A stretch of DNA of 64,000 nucleotides from Adenophora triphylla var. japonica (taxonomy: Eukaryota; Streptophyta; Magnoliopsida; Asterales; Campanulaceae): contig JAFEMH010002572.1 in the NCBI GenBank assembly GCA_022495995.1, positions 62,001 to 126,000 on the forward strand, in the 5' to 3' direction. Position 1 is the stretch's first letter. Each line of letters starts with the position of its first letter. This document shows positions 24,715 to 34,385 of this stretch, piece after piece. The notes under the pieces are model-generated. The model was not told the DNA's origin. It ran no database searches and was given only the letters and a program-made list of their open reading frames with translations. A program made the translations under genes and the position numbers.

Positions 24715-25317
24715 ACTGTTAAGGGAATGGGTTTAAAATCCACAACAAAAGGACTTATAGCGGACACTCAACCTTGAGAAATGGAGATCCCAGGCCCTTG
24801 GTTCAATGAGACAACCAAGTTATAAGTTCTAGTAGAGTTACTTGGAAACAACAACTCGGTTTATTAACCTGGAGATGTTGAATACTCATTCCCAGAACAT
24901 CGAAGTACAAGCACATGCAGCAGTGGTAAGGATAAGTTGAGAAAACTTTTAATGATTTCTATACCTACGGGTGGAGTAGTGCATGATACTCCTTATAGTG
25001 AGAATCACCTATATAAGCGAGAGGTAATTTGGCCGCCTCTAAATGAATGCTTATGAATGAGATACGGTCCAGGGCCGAAATGGACAAAACGTGAGAACAA
25101 CAATTGTTAGAGCTGTTATTATGCGAGTATTATTGTCTTGGTATACATCCGACAGTCACTGGTTCAAAGCGACTCGCTACCAAATGGCTAGTATATCCGA
25201 TAATATTTCACTAGGGAGGATTCAAGGCCACAAGCTATCTATCCCGATGTAATAATAGTTCGCCGGAACTTTGGACGAAATTGCATTCATGCATTAATTG
25301 TCATTCATGTGGGGGAT
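24715..25317 (+). other. Copia 3' untranslated region and polypurine tract
   Basis: Non-coding DNA between the pol stop and the 3' LTR. GTGGGGGAT at about 25309-25317 abuts the LTR and is the likely polypurine tract. I see no further gene. Confidence 0.75.
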
Positions 25318-26139
25318 TGTTGGAAATGGGTAACGGAAAGTTAAGTTTAACTTAATGTTGATCTAGGTTTCTAACGAAAGTTTGTTATTTGTTAACGAAA
25401 CTTGTTACAAATGGTAATCTACATTTGTTGTAGATTATATAATTCATTTATTGTCTCAAAAACCATTTCCGGGTGAATGAGAAATTAATGACTAGTGATT
25501 TGTAACTTAACAAAAGTTGAATTAAAGGGTTAAAAGTTAACTTGGGTCAGTCCAAATTAACTTGAATCGAAACTGTTCCAAAAGGCACGTCACCAGGCTT
25601 GAGCGCGGTCGCGCCATTGCCTAGGGCGGCCGCGCTGAATTTCAGTGAATTTTGGCCTGGTTCTCGTCAGGCTAGCGCGGTCGCGCTACAGCCGAGCGGC
25701 GCGCTCGTCTCGGTACGAGCGGTTTTGGCGCCTTTTGGTGGGAAAAGTCATGAATCCTTTAACTTTCTTTAAATAGTTTCCCTCCGAATTTCAATTACAT
25801 ACATACAGATTTTGAGTCTTCCTAAACCCTCTTGAGTTAGTCTAATCAAGTCAATTCATTTGCATCTTGTTGCATACCGCCTTCAAAGTCCAAGTTTCAA
25901 ACTTTGTGTTGTTCGTTAGAACAATCAATTTCGAGTGCTCCTATTGATTGTTTATAAAGTCGTTTTATCTTACGAGAGTTTTGTTATCTAACCGTAAGCA
26001 CCGGTGCGGGACAAATAACTCTTACGGAGATTGTATACAATACAAGACTCGACTTGTCTCCTAGTTTTCCAATCTCCGTTAAATTCTCCGTCAGTTTTCC
26101 AGTTAAGTTCTTGAGAAGCCATACATAAAAAGTCCAACA
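25318..26139 (+). repeat. 3' LTR of copia element
   Basis: 822 bp, matching the 5' LTR except for a cluster at about 25688-25730 and scattered changes such as AACTGTAAGC to AACCGTAAGC and ACCTCCTTC to ACCGCCTTC. The pattern of T-to-C in CTG plus small indels is like that in the 3' LTR of element B. Confidence 0.94.
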
Positions 26140-26165
26140 TTTATTAGGTTATGTTACAAGGCATC

Positions 26166-26378
26166 TGTTGAAACTTGAACTTGAAATTCCCTTGCAATCT
26201 GGTCTGCAAACTCAAACGCCCTGATCAAGAAACTCCTTTGAATTAATCTGGGAGTTTGCTGCCGATGTAATTTTCTTTGTGAAGAATGCCTTCAAATTTA
26301 CTGTTACTGAACTTGTCTGTTTCTGAACGGCACGAAATTTCTCTGCACTGACACTGCACAGAAATCTCTGCTCTAAAG
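26166..26378 (-). repeat. Truncated LTR fragment, same insertion as the solo LTR at 45065
   Basis: It begins TGTTGAAACTTGAACTTG after the same flank (AAGGCATC) that precedes the solo LTR at 45065. It follows that LTR for about 210 bases, then stops abruptly where PPR-coding sequence begins. The right end of the LTR is missing. Confidence 0.75.
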
Positions 26379-27050
26379 AAACAAAAAGCCTCGTCAAAAC
26401 AACTGTTCCGAGAAAACCCAACAATCATAGTGCTCCAAGAAACTTCATCTTTCATGGGCATTTCGAAAAACAATTTCTTTGCAAGCACTAGCTCCCCAGA
26501 TTTTATATACCCAGCAAGAATTATATTGTTGGACGTCAAATTCTTAAAAGTCATCTAATTATAAAATTTCTCAGCACCCTTTACATCGAAACACCTAAAA
26601 CAAGCAGTAATAGTAGCATTCCACGAAATAATATTTGGTTGAGACATTTGCCCAAACACCTTCTTAGCAAACTCCACAAACCCATTAGCAAACTCCACAA
26701 ACCCACACTCTGCATAAGCGTAGTCCCAATAAATAAATGAGCATCAAGCCCATGCATGATAACTCGACAGTGCAATAGAATTCTTGCATTCAAGCACCTT
26801 AAGTTAGCAGCTGCTTTGAGAATGAAAGCGAAGGAAAAGCTATCAACCTGAACGGTGGAGTTCCAACGCATATCAATGAAAGTGGTGAGAGAGTTTTGTG
26901 GGGAATCTGATTCAGAGAATCCACAAATAAGGGTATTGTACATGAAGGCGTCAGGATTAGAGAAGTGACGAAGGAGACGGTGAGCATAGTGGAGGGAGTC
27001 GGGAACAAGAATGGCGGAATGAAGTCTGCCAGCTATGAGTGGATCAACTT
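26379..27050 (-). pseudogene. Pentatricopeptide repeat (PPR) protein gene fragment
   Basis: Read from 27050 leftward in changing frames it encodes PPR-type motifs: [89 protein letters not shown] and DEVSWSTMIVGFSRN. The spacing matches plant PLS-type organelle PPR proteins, which bind RNA in mitochondria or plastids. Breaks: about 10 bases missing after GTTL, an 18-bp tandem duplication giving GFVEFA twice, and a stop after KFYN. The fragment ends at 26379 at a junction with an LTR piece. It resembles the N-terminal part of Arabidopsis At1g74630-type proteins from memory; that assignment needs a search. Confidence 0.82.
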
Positions 27051-27775
27051 ATGAAGCGCATAGAGAGAGAATAGGAGATTGCACATATAGAGAGAGAAAG
27101 AGAATGAGTAGGGGCAATTTGGCCATTTAAATTGTTATAAATAAGGCCAGGGACTCTACGGTCGTTTTGATTTCAACTCTTGGATCCTAAGGTAGAATTC
27201 GAAATGTACTATTTTTATTGGTAAGTTTCACCATATCTCTAGGTCTTATTGGTAAAAGGGGCATTATCAAATAGTCCCTCATCCTAATGAAAATAACCAC
27301 CAAGAACACACATTTTGAAGAAATTCCACCAGGTCCCCGCTTTATAATGACACCTCATTTTTGATAAAGGCACCCCATGCGACATAAAAGGGACAGCGGT
27401 CGCTGTCCCTTCCCCCCCTGCTTTTTCGTTTTTTTTTCCTCTCGAAACTTTAAAATGAAATATCTTAAGATCTAGAACTAAAAAAAAAAAAAATCTGAAA
27501 CCACCGTTGTTTTCGTATCGTCAATACGAATCAAACTAGTAGCATCAACATATAATTTGGAGCAAATTTGAGAAGTTCACATTTGTTACAAGTTCACAGT
27601 TGTTTTTGATAAGTTCGTAGTTATTTTTTACATTTGTTCCAATAACAATTAAGAAAAGTTCACAGTTGTTTTAGCTAAATTCATAATTTCTGCATGAAAT
27701 GACTATTATTTACTTAATTTACATATTTTTTTGGTTAAGTTCACAGTTGTTTTAGTTAAGTTCACAGTTGTTTTT
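27051..27775. other. Non-coding DNA with a 24-bp palindrome
   Basis: No gene seen. A perfect palindrome lies at 27388-27411 (11-base arms AAGGGACAGCG around GT). From about 27590 onward the motif AAGTTCACAGTTGTTTT starts to recur, leading into the minisatellite. Confidence 0.6.
27388..27411. repeat. Palindrome with GCGGTCGC core
   Basis: 11-base arms AAGGGACAGCG are perfectly complementary around a central GT. The core GCGGTCGC is the same as in palindromes of the Ty3 and copia LTRs here, but the arms differ. Confidence 0.85.
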
Positions 27776-28430
27776 AGTCTTTTATAACCTTTATTTTGCA
27801 ATTTTATGAGATTATTTGACCTATTTGTTAAGTTCAATATTGTTTTTTTGTTAAGTTCACAGTTAATTCAGTCCTTTATATGGCCTCTATTTTTGCAATT
27901 TTATGAGATTATTTGACCTATTTGTTATGTTCACAGTTGTTTTTTGTTAAGTTCACAGTTGTTTTAGTCCTTTATGGCCTCTATTTTTGCAATTTTATGA
28001 GATTATTTGACATTTGTTATGTTCACAGTTGTTTTTACTTAAGTTCACTGTTGTTTTTTGTTAAGTTCACAATTGTTTTAGTCCTTTATGGCCTCTATTT
28101 TTGCAATTTTATGAGATTATTTGACATATTTGATATGTTCACAGTTGTTTTTACTTAAGTTCACTGTTGTTTTTTTGTTAAGTTCACAGTTGTTTTAGTC
28201 CTTTATGGCCTCTATTTTTGCAATTTTATGAGATTATTTGACATATTTATTATGTTCACAGTTGTTTTTACTTAAGTTCACAATTGTTTTTTGTTAAGTT
28301 CACAGTTGTTTTTGTCATTTATGGCTTCAAATTTTGCAATTTTATGAGATTATTTGACATATTTGTTATGTTCACAGTTGTTTTACTTAAGTTCACAGTT
28401 ATTTTTAATCTTTTATGACTCTATTTTTGC
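27776..28430. repeat. Minisatellite, about seven units of 93-117 bp
   Basis: Each unit begins near GTCCTTTATGGCCTCTA, continues TTTTGCAATTTTATGAGATT, and ends in two or three copies of AAGTTCACAGTTGTTTT. Units start near 27776, 27871, 27967, 28080, 28197, 28314 and (partial) 28410. Units differ mainly in how many TTCACAGTTG words they hold. The short ORF here is only a translation of the repeat. Confidence 0.88.
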
Positions 28431-29009
28431 TTTTTTATGAAAACCTCGAATGATGATTCAAAATTGAAAATAGGAGATTTGTGCGAATGTGATGAAAATT
28501 TCATTTGGTTATCAGTATTTGGAACCCCCAACAAGGATAATGATTGGTTAGTTAGGTTGTGTTGAGAGGAGGAAAAAAATTAAACCATTTTTCTGCTTTG
28601 GCTTGATTGATATATGAGTTGGGGGGGGGAGTTTTGAAATACAACCCCATCTTCCCCTTCAGACTTCAGTCCAAATATGATTCTTTCAGGATGGTTTTTC
28701 TGTTTAGTATGATCAATGTCTTGTTAGTGGAAGTCACAGATATCATTAGTGGCTTTTGAGAACCTGCAATTGTGGTCTTTCTACAAACTTCTCGTGTTGG
28801 ACCTTGTATAGCTCATAGCTAAATGTGTGATTGGACTCATTTTACCTGCCACATTAACTTTATTTAATTTCATATTCTACATACATCTATACTATTTTGG
28901 CAAAAAAAAAAAAAGATAAAAAATTCATCTTTATTGTTTTTTTGCCTATGCTTAACATGCCGTCCTCATTGTCTTTATCTTTTCTGTATATTTATTTCTA
29001 AATAAACAG
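28431..29009. other. Non-coding, possibly intron-like DNA
   Basis: AT-rich. It includes a run of nine G near 28621 and an A run near 28902. It ends in an AAACAG acceptor-like site before an exon-like stretch. I see no ORF of note. Confidence 0.5.
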
Positions 29010-29090
29010 GTTGGCATTCCAATAGCAGCTGGAACCTTGTTGCCAGCAATTGGGATAATGCTTACTTACTCCATCAATTGCAGGCAATGA
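29010..29090 (+). pseudogene. Exon fragment of a copper-transporting P-type ATPase gene
   Basis: After an AG acceptor at 29008-29009 the DNA reads VGIPIAAGTLLPAIGIMLTY. This matches the conserved segment near the C-terminus of plant plastid copper P1B-type ATPases (PAA/HMA family), where VGIPIAAGVLLP and MLTPS are usual. It meets TGA after about 26 codons and lacks the rest of the gene. A captured or decayed fragment; the family call is from memory. Confidence 0.6.
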
Positions 29091-29206
29091 GGGCACGATA
29101 AAGATCATGAAAATGTGTGGTAAAAATCCCCTTGGTAAAAATCCCTATTTATAAATACAAGTTTAGTTTAAATTATTTTATTATATATTTGTAATATATA
29201 TATATA

Positions 29207-29477
29207 CTCCCTCCGTCCCACGTCATTGTGAACCATTTTTCCGGGCACGATAATTAAGAAATATTATTAAGATAATGAAAATGTGTGGTAGAAAATGAAG
29301 AGAGAGAATGAGTGGAGTTGGTTGAATAAATTGTGTGGTATGAAATGAAGAGAGAGAATGAGTGAGTGGGGTAGGGTGAATATAAAATAATAAATTTATT
29401 TCCATTTTGGGCAGTTTGCATTCACGTGGGACGGACCAAAATGGAAATAAGTTTGCATTCACGTGGGACGGAGGGAG
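29207..29477. mobile_element. Stowaway-like MITE with partly duplicated right end
   Basis: 271 bp, ends CTCCCTCCGTCCCACGT and its inverted match, flanked by TA. The right end and about 70 bp of flank are tandemly duplicated (29457-29640). Confidence 0.87.
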
Positions 29478-29640
29478 TATATTCTAAAATTTAATTTACA
29501 TAAGAAGAGCTAAAAATTGAGTTAAAGGAAATAATAAGTTAAAATGAGATTCACGTGGGACCGAGGGAGTATATTCTAAAATTTAATTTACATAAGAAGA
29601 GGTAAAAATTGAGTTAAAGGAAATAATAAGTTAAAATGAG
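29457..29640. repeat. 92-bp tandem duplication across a MITE end
   Basis: Two copies, 29457-29548 and 29549-29640, both starting ATTCACGTGGGAC and containing GGGAGTATATTCTAAAATTT. They differ at only a few bases. Each includes the MITE's terminal repeat. Confidence 0.9.
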
Positions 29641-30650
29641 AAAGACAAAAATATCTATCATGTGCTTTGCACAAGACGAATTTCACATTTGTTTGGATTC
29701 GGGGGAAAAGTGGGATAATTTTAGCGATGGGTACCAGAGTGGGACGATTTTTGGGCCGAAATACAAAGTGAGATTTGGTGCATAGTTGAGAGGGTTAAAC
29801 ATATTTTTGCCTGAATTATTTTGTTATTGTGGGTCAATTTGTTTCTAAAACTTTGAGAAAACCAAAAAAATTGCTTTTTAAACAATTTATAAGCCAATTT
29901 TCAACGTCTGCTCCTTTATTTTTTGAATGTCACCAATGAGTTTTTTTTCAAATTTTCCATTGTCACCCCCTCATTTATTTAATCGTCAAAAATTTAACAA
30001 AAGTTAGTATTGTAACATGACATGACTAACTTATGTTTTTAACAAATTTGTTAACTTGGGGGTGAAAACCCATGACAATTTATATGCACTCTAAGATTCA
30101 AATATCTTACCTAATCTTGGTAAGCAGGCACCGAGGAATAAGCTAAGTAATAAAAAATTTAACGTAAGTTAGTTGCTTGCGGCCACGTGACTAATTTTCG
30201 CTAGATTCTTAATGATTTAACGGACGAGTTGTGATACTGAAAAAAGAAAAGTTCAATGGTCATATTAAAAAAAACAATGGGACATTAGAAATAGGCCATT
30301 ATTACAATGTTCAAAATTTGGGGTTTGCCTATAGTTAGTGACAAAAGAATGTCAATATATAATTTTCCTATCAACATTTTGAACCCTTATACTTTGATTA
30401 AACTTCGGTTTTAACCGTCGTTATTTTTAGCAATTTTAATTTAATACGCATTCATTTTTCCCCAAATTAGTAAAAATTAAGGCATTTTTTTAGCAATTTT
30501 AGCAATCGTATTTTAGACTTTTGGAGGAAAACGAGTGCGTATCTAAAGAATAATGATTAAAACTGTTAAAAAATAAATAACGATAGTTAAAATTGAAGTT
30601 TAAAAAAAATATGAGGGTTTAAACTCTTGAAAAAAAAAAGAAGAAGAAGA
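29641..30650. other. AT-rich intergenic DNA upstream of NAC copy b
   Basis: No gene seen. The start of homology with the region upstream of NAC copy a is near 30654 (GGGTTAAAAACAAAG). Confidence 0.5.
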
Positions 30651-30879
30651 AAGGGTTAAAAACAAAGGAAAATGGAAATAGAGAGAGACTATAAGAAAGG
30701 GTTCAGTGGTCGGCCAAAAGGGTTTATAAGAAGAAGAAGATGAAGAAGAAGAGGAGAAGACGAAGGAATTCACAACGGTAACAAAATTCAAGCGGCAATT
30801 TCAAACATATCACCGCCATATCAAACGGTCGGATCCCAAGACGCGAACCCTATTCTCAACGGTAAAAAATCTTTCTTTG

Positions 30880-30890
30880 TATATATATAG
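30880..30890 (+). promoter_or_regulatory. Possible TATA box of NAC copy b
   Basis: TATATATATAG lies about 165-175 bp before the ATG. The matching place upstream of copy a reads TTTATATGTG, so the two promoters differ here. Weak evidence. Confidence 0.35.
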
Positions 30891-31054
30891 ATACTGTATA
30901 TGTTTTGAGATTATTCCCACTCTACTCTCTGTAATTCTCTCTCGATCTTCCCAGTTTCCATCTACTTTTTTGCCCTACTCTGTGTTTTTCATTCAATTCA
31001 TTTCAACACTCACTCACTAACTCAAAAGTTAGGAAATTTCTTGATCGATTGATT

Positions 31055-31993
31055 ATGGAATTCCCACAACTGCCATTGGGTTTTCGATTTTGCCCTACAC
31101 CCTATGAGTGTATTTACTATCTGACTTGCAAGGTCACCTGTAACCCCTTGCCTTGTGATGGCATCTTCCTTGATCTTGACCCCTACAATGTCAAACAACT
31201 CCCTGATATCTTTTCCTCTGTCCAGAAAAGGGGTGAACTCTACCTGTTCACCAAATTGCATAAGAAGGGCAGAATCGGTAATACCAATGCAAATCGCAAA
31301 GTGGGCAAAGGAACTTGGCATGGTGATAAGACCGGTGAAGTGACTACTGATGATCATGGAACCCAAGTTGTTGGCATGGCTCAGAAGTTTAGTTATCGTG
31401 AAAAGGGTTCCAATTACGACCACCAATTTCTCATGACTGAGTATACCCTACTCAAAGGCACTTCTTTTCAATATGATCCATTGAAAGATTATGTTCTTTG
31501 TCATATTGTCAAGAAGGGTCGGTGGCACAATGGTAAAAGAGTCTATAAGTCCCATTCTGAAGTTGTTGTGGCTGCTGCAAATCCGATTTCTTCTGCTGTT
31601 GAAAACCCCTCTACTTCTTCTTCTACAGTGTTCACTAATTCCTCTCGTTCATCTCATGTTGAAACACCAACCTATGTTCAACCCTTTGGTACCCCATCCC
31701 CTGCCCCTCAAGATGACCTAGATGATTTTTTTGAAATTCGCATGCTGTTGGACTATGAAACTGTTGATGTTGCTGCTGTAGAATCGGTTCCTTCCACTTC
31801 TAGTGCCACCCACAACGGTGCTCTCCCATTCGCCACCACTAGTGAATCCCAACTCATTTACAATGAATACCCTGCTTGTGTTCAACCCTTCGGTACCCCA
31901 CCGCTTGCTCCTCAAGATGATTTACACGATTTTCTCATGATGTTTGAAACTGAAATCCCATCCTTTGATAGCAGCTGGGATAACCTATTTTAA
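31055..31993 (+). CDS. NAC-domain transcription factor-like protein, copy b
   Basis: 312 codons, no intron, ATG at 31055 (MEFPQLPLGF). It is a close paralogue of the gene at 16849: the first 93 residues are identical, and about 27 substitutions (hand count) fall in the remaining 219. It shares the divergent NAC domain (GTWHGDK, YVLCHIVK) and the two acidic VQPFGT..APQDD motifs of the tail, here more alike (both VQPFGTP). Upstream and downstream flanks are duplicated too, so this is a segmental copy rather than a retrocopy. Amylase-like remnants follow, then a Ty3 element. No defect is visible; expression cannot be judged. Confidence 0.88.
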   Translation: MEFPQLPLGFRFCPTPYECIYYLTCKVTCNPLPCDGIFLDLDPYNVKQLPDIFSSVQKRGELYLFTKLHKKGRIGNTNANRKVGKGTWHGDKTGEVTTDDHGTQVVGMAQKFSYREKGSNYDHQFLMTEYTLLKGTSFQYDPLKDYVLCHIVKKGRWHNGKRVYKSHSEVVVAAANPISSAVENPSTSSSTVFTNSSRSSHVETPTYVQPFGTPSPAPQDDLDDFFEIRMLLDYETVDVAAVESVPSTSSATHNGALPFATTSESQLIYNEYPACVQPFGTPPLAPQDDLHDFLMMFETEIPSFDSSWDNLF

Positions 31994-34043
31994 AAGATCA
32001 ACTTCCTAGTTTCATTGTTTGTAGATTGATTACTTAGTTTGTTTGGCAGGTTTTGTAAGAGAAAACCTTTTGTTTATATTGGGCATATATTATTCTAAGA
32101 TTTACTCAATACGTACCATTCAGATCATAGTTTTCAGTTTGAGCCTTTGTGTTGTACTCTTTTCTTCGTGCACAGTGCATGGACAGTTATTAATTGTTTT
32201 GTTACTGTGGTTATATGCTTCGTGCATATCACATGGACAGTGATTATTGGTTTTGCACCACTTCCACTTAGTTACAATCCTCCGTATTATTTTCATTTAT
32301 TCTTTGTACCTCAGAAATAAGCTTCTTTTAAGATCCATATTATGGTTGACATATGATATTAATGTCCCTTACCATCGTCATTCTTGACTCCTAAAGATGA
32401 TATTATAATTTGTCTATACTATTCTTAGTGAAGGTTTCATGTTATTGGTTTTGCTGTGCATAAAAGTAACTGGGCAGCTTTTGTGTTCAACTTTAGCCCA
32501 ATCATGATTATATGGTTGTCCTCCTCTATCTTATTTGTATACCAGATCTATATGTAACTACAGGGTATATGCCTTCTGATCTCTACAACTTGAACTCAGC
32601 TTATAGAGAAAATGCATAATCAAGATCTTCTGGTATGTTCCACATTGAAGGTCAATTCATGGGTCATGTTAGTTGTCTGGGCAAAACATTCAATGGTCTT
32701 GTTTATATCTGCTGACGTTGTTCTTTCTATTGTTCACAACATATCTTGAAATAAGGGTCCTTGGGTTTTTAAGTACTAGAATGTGTAACAATGGCTGAAG
32801 TATTATGGTTTTTTACTTCAAAGAAACTGACCAGAGGAAAAAAAGGATTTATGGATTAACCATTATCTTTGAAACTTACTAGAGTTATTATAGAAGATAA
32901 ACCAGCAACAGAAGGATCATCCTTTTAATATAAATGCTGATTTAATGAAAACGCTCTTAGCGGTTTTGATGCTCTATGGGGTTCTGAGAATCGCTAGATA
33001 TATATATATATCCCTCTTGCAGCTTTATTTAGACTAGAACGAGATACTTGTGGCCAGGTGCATTTCTCTGTAGAAGTAGTTGATGTCACACTTTAACAAC
33101 ATAGATTTTAGCATCACATCTTGTGTTCCTGCTGGTGTGACCCGAAGAAGTGTCCCTTGGAGACATGTCAAATATTTTTAGGTTTGAATGCCATCTTAAT
33201 AGTTTCCACCCAATATGCTTCTATCCGTCAAGGAAGTATGTAAAAATAATTAATTACCCTGGGCAGTGCATTCTGCTTCTCACGTTGAGTTACATAAGTG
33301 AGGTTTTGAAGAACCGTCTATAATTATCTATGCAGACCTTGACCAATTTAGCAGGCACTATATTTATTTTGAAGGAGTCCAAAGTCAATTAAACAATACT
33401 TTGTTTATGTTTGAACTTGAAAATATTAATTACATCAAAATTCAGGCAAGCTTGAATAAAACATCAGAGTAACTAGATTTGCATTCACCCATTAAAGGGG
33501 TACTTGTTTAATTTCAGTCTGAACGACCAAGGAAAATACTCTAAACGATCTTCTTGTGAACCAGAGGTTTCACAGAATAGTATGTCAAATTCTATTTAAA
33601 ATTACTAATAACATCTATCCTCAATTCCATGTTTCTCATGAAGATGAATTGTTTGTGATGATTCAAATTTCCAGGGCCGTAGAAATCCTTTTATTGGTAT
33701 AATATTGTATCTTCTAGTGGGTATTATATGCGTTTACACCATGCTTGAAGATTATATTAATAATGACGAGTTTTTGAATCTAGAAGTTCATTTTCTTATT
33801 GCTTTTCTGTGGTCATTTAGTCGTAATGTTTCATGTGTGTGATGTTTCAAATATGTTAACCTATGACTTGATTTCCACATAAATTACTGATTTATTGATT
33901 CCTCATCCTGGCTGTTAATGCAAAAGAATTCTGCTTTTATCCATATAGACTAGAAATTACCCGTTCAATAGTCCCTTCCTACACTTGGTTTACTGCTCCT
34001 AAAAATACAATTTTTTTTTTAAAACCCAAGTCAGACAGAGAGC
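31994..34043 (+). other. Duplicated DNA after NAC copy b, with decayed amylase exons
   Basis: Homologous to DNA after 17787 and after 42430. An exon-like piece near 32570-32625 encodes SDLYNLNSAY, as in plant alpha-amylases, then loses frame. Another near 33650-33700 resembles the IVCDDPNF exon. No open gene. Confidence 0.6.
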
Positions 34044-34048
34044 ATTTT

Positions 34049-34385
34049 TGATGCACACTCGTGCACGCATACAACAAATAATTAACTGGATAATGAAAGA
34101 TACCGAAGTTGAACCGTTGATTCAATGAATACCCGGTAAAACTTTTGAGAGAGAAAACAATGTCTCAATTTCTTATCAAAACTTCTGCCTGTTACAATTG
34201 CACTACAAGGCTTATTTATACTTAACTTGGAACATCCCCTCCAAGTCTAGGAATACTAAACTCCTATGAATTAATTATTTATTCGGATGAATCTGTTCAC
34301 AACTTAATTGTGAATAACAAAAGACTAGGTGGCTTTGCGTTTGTCCCAACGATCCAAAAAGGCTAGTGCCTTATGATCCACATCA
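34049..34385 (-). repeat. 3' LTR of element C
   Basis: 337 bp, TGATGTGGATC...GTGTGCATCA on the minus strand. The pol reading frame runs about 61 bases into this LTR before its stop. Confidence 0.93.

Larger units (their letters stand above)
19965..26139 (+). mobile_element. Ty1/copia LTR retrotransposon
   Basis: A 6,175-bp element with LTRs of 828 bp (19965-20792) and 822 bp (25318-26139), each TGTTGGAAAT...GTCCAACA, and the 5-bp duplication TTTAT (19960-19964; 26140-26144). The empty site is visible in the third amylase block near 45040-45045, confirming the boundaries. It lies in the intron-like DNA after the amylase exon of block A. The polyprotein at 20834-24714 is broken. Confidence 0.96.

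Noticed and set aside
27776..28430. CRISPR-like spaced repeats
   Set aside because: Units are 93-117 bp and AT-rich, with no constant short repeat and unique spacers; the genome is a plant. It is a minisatellite.
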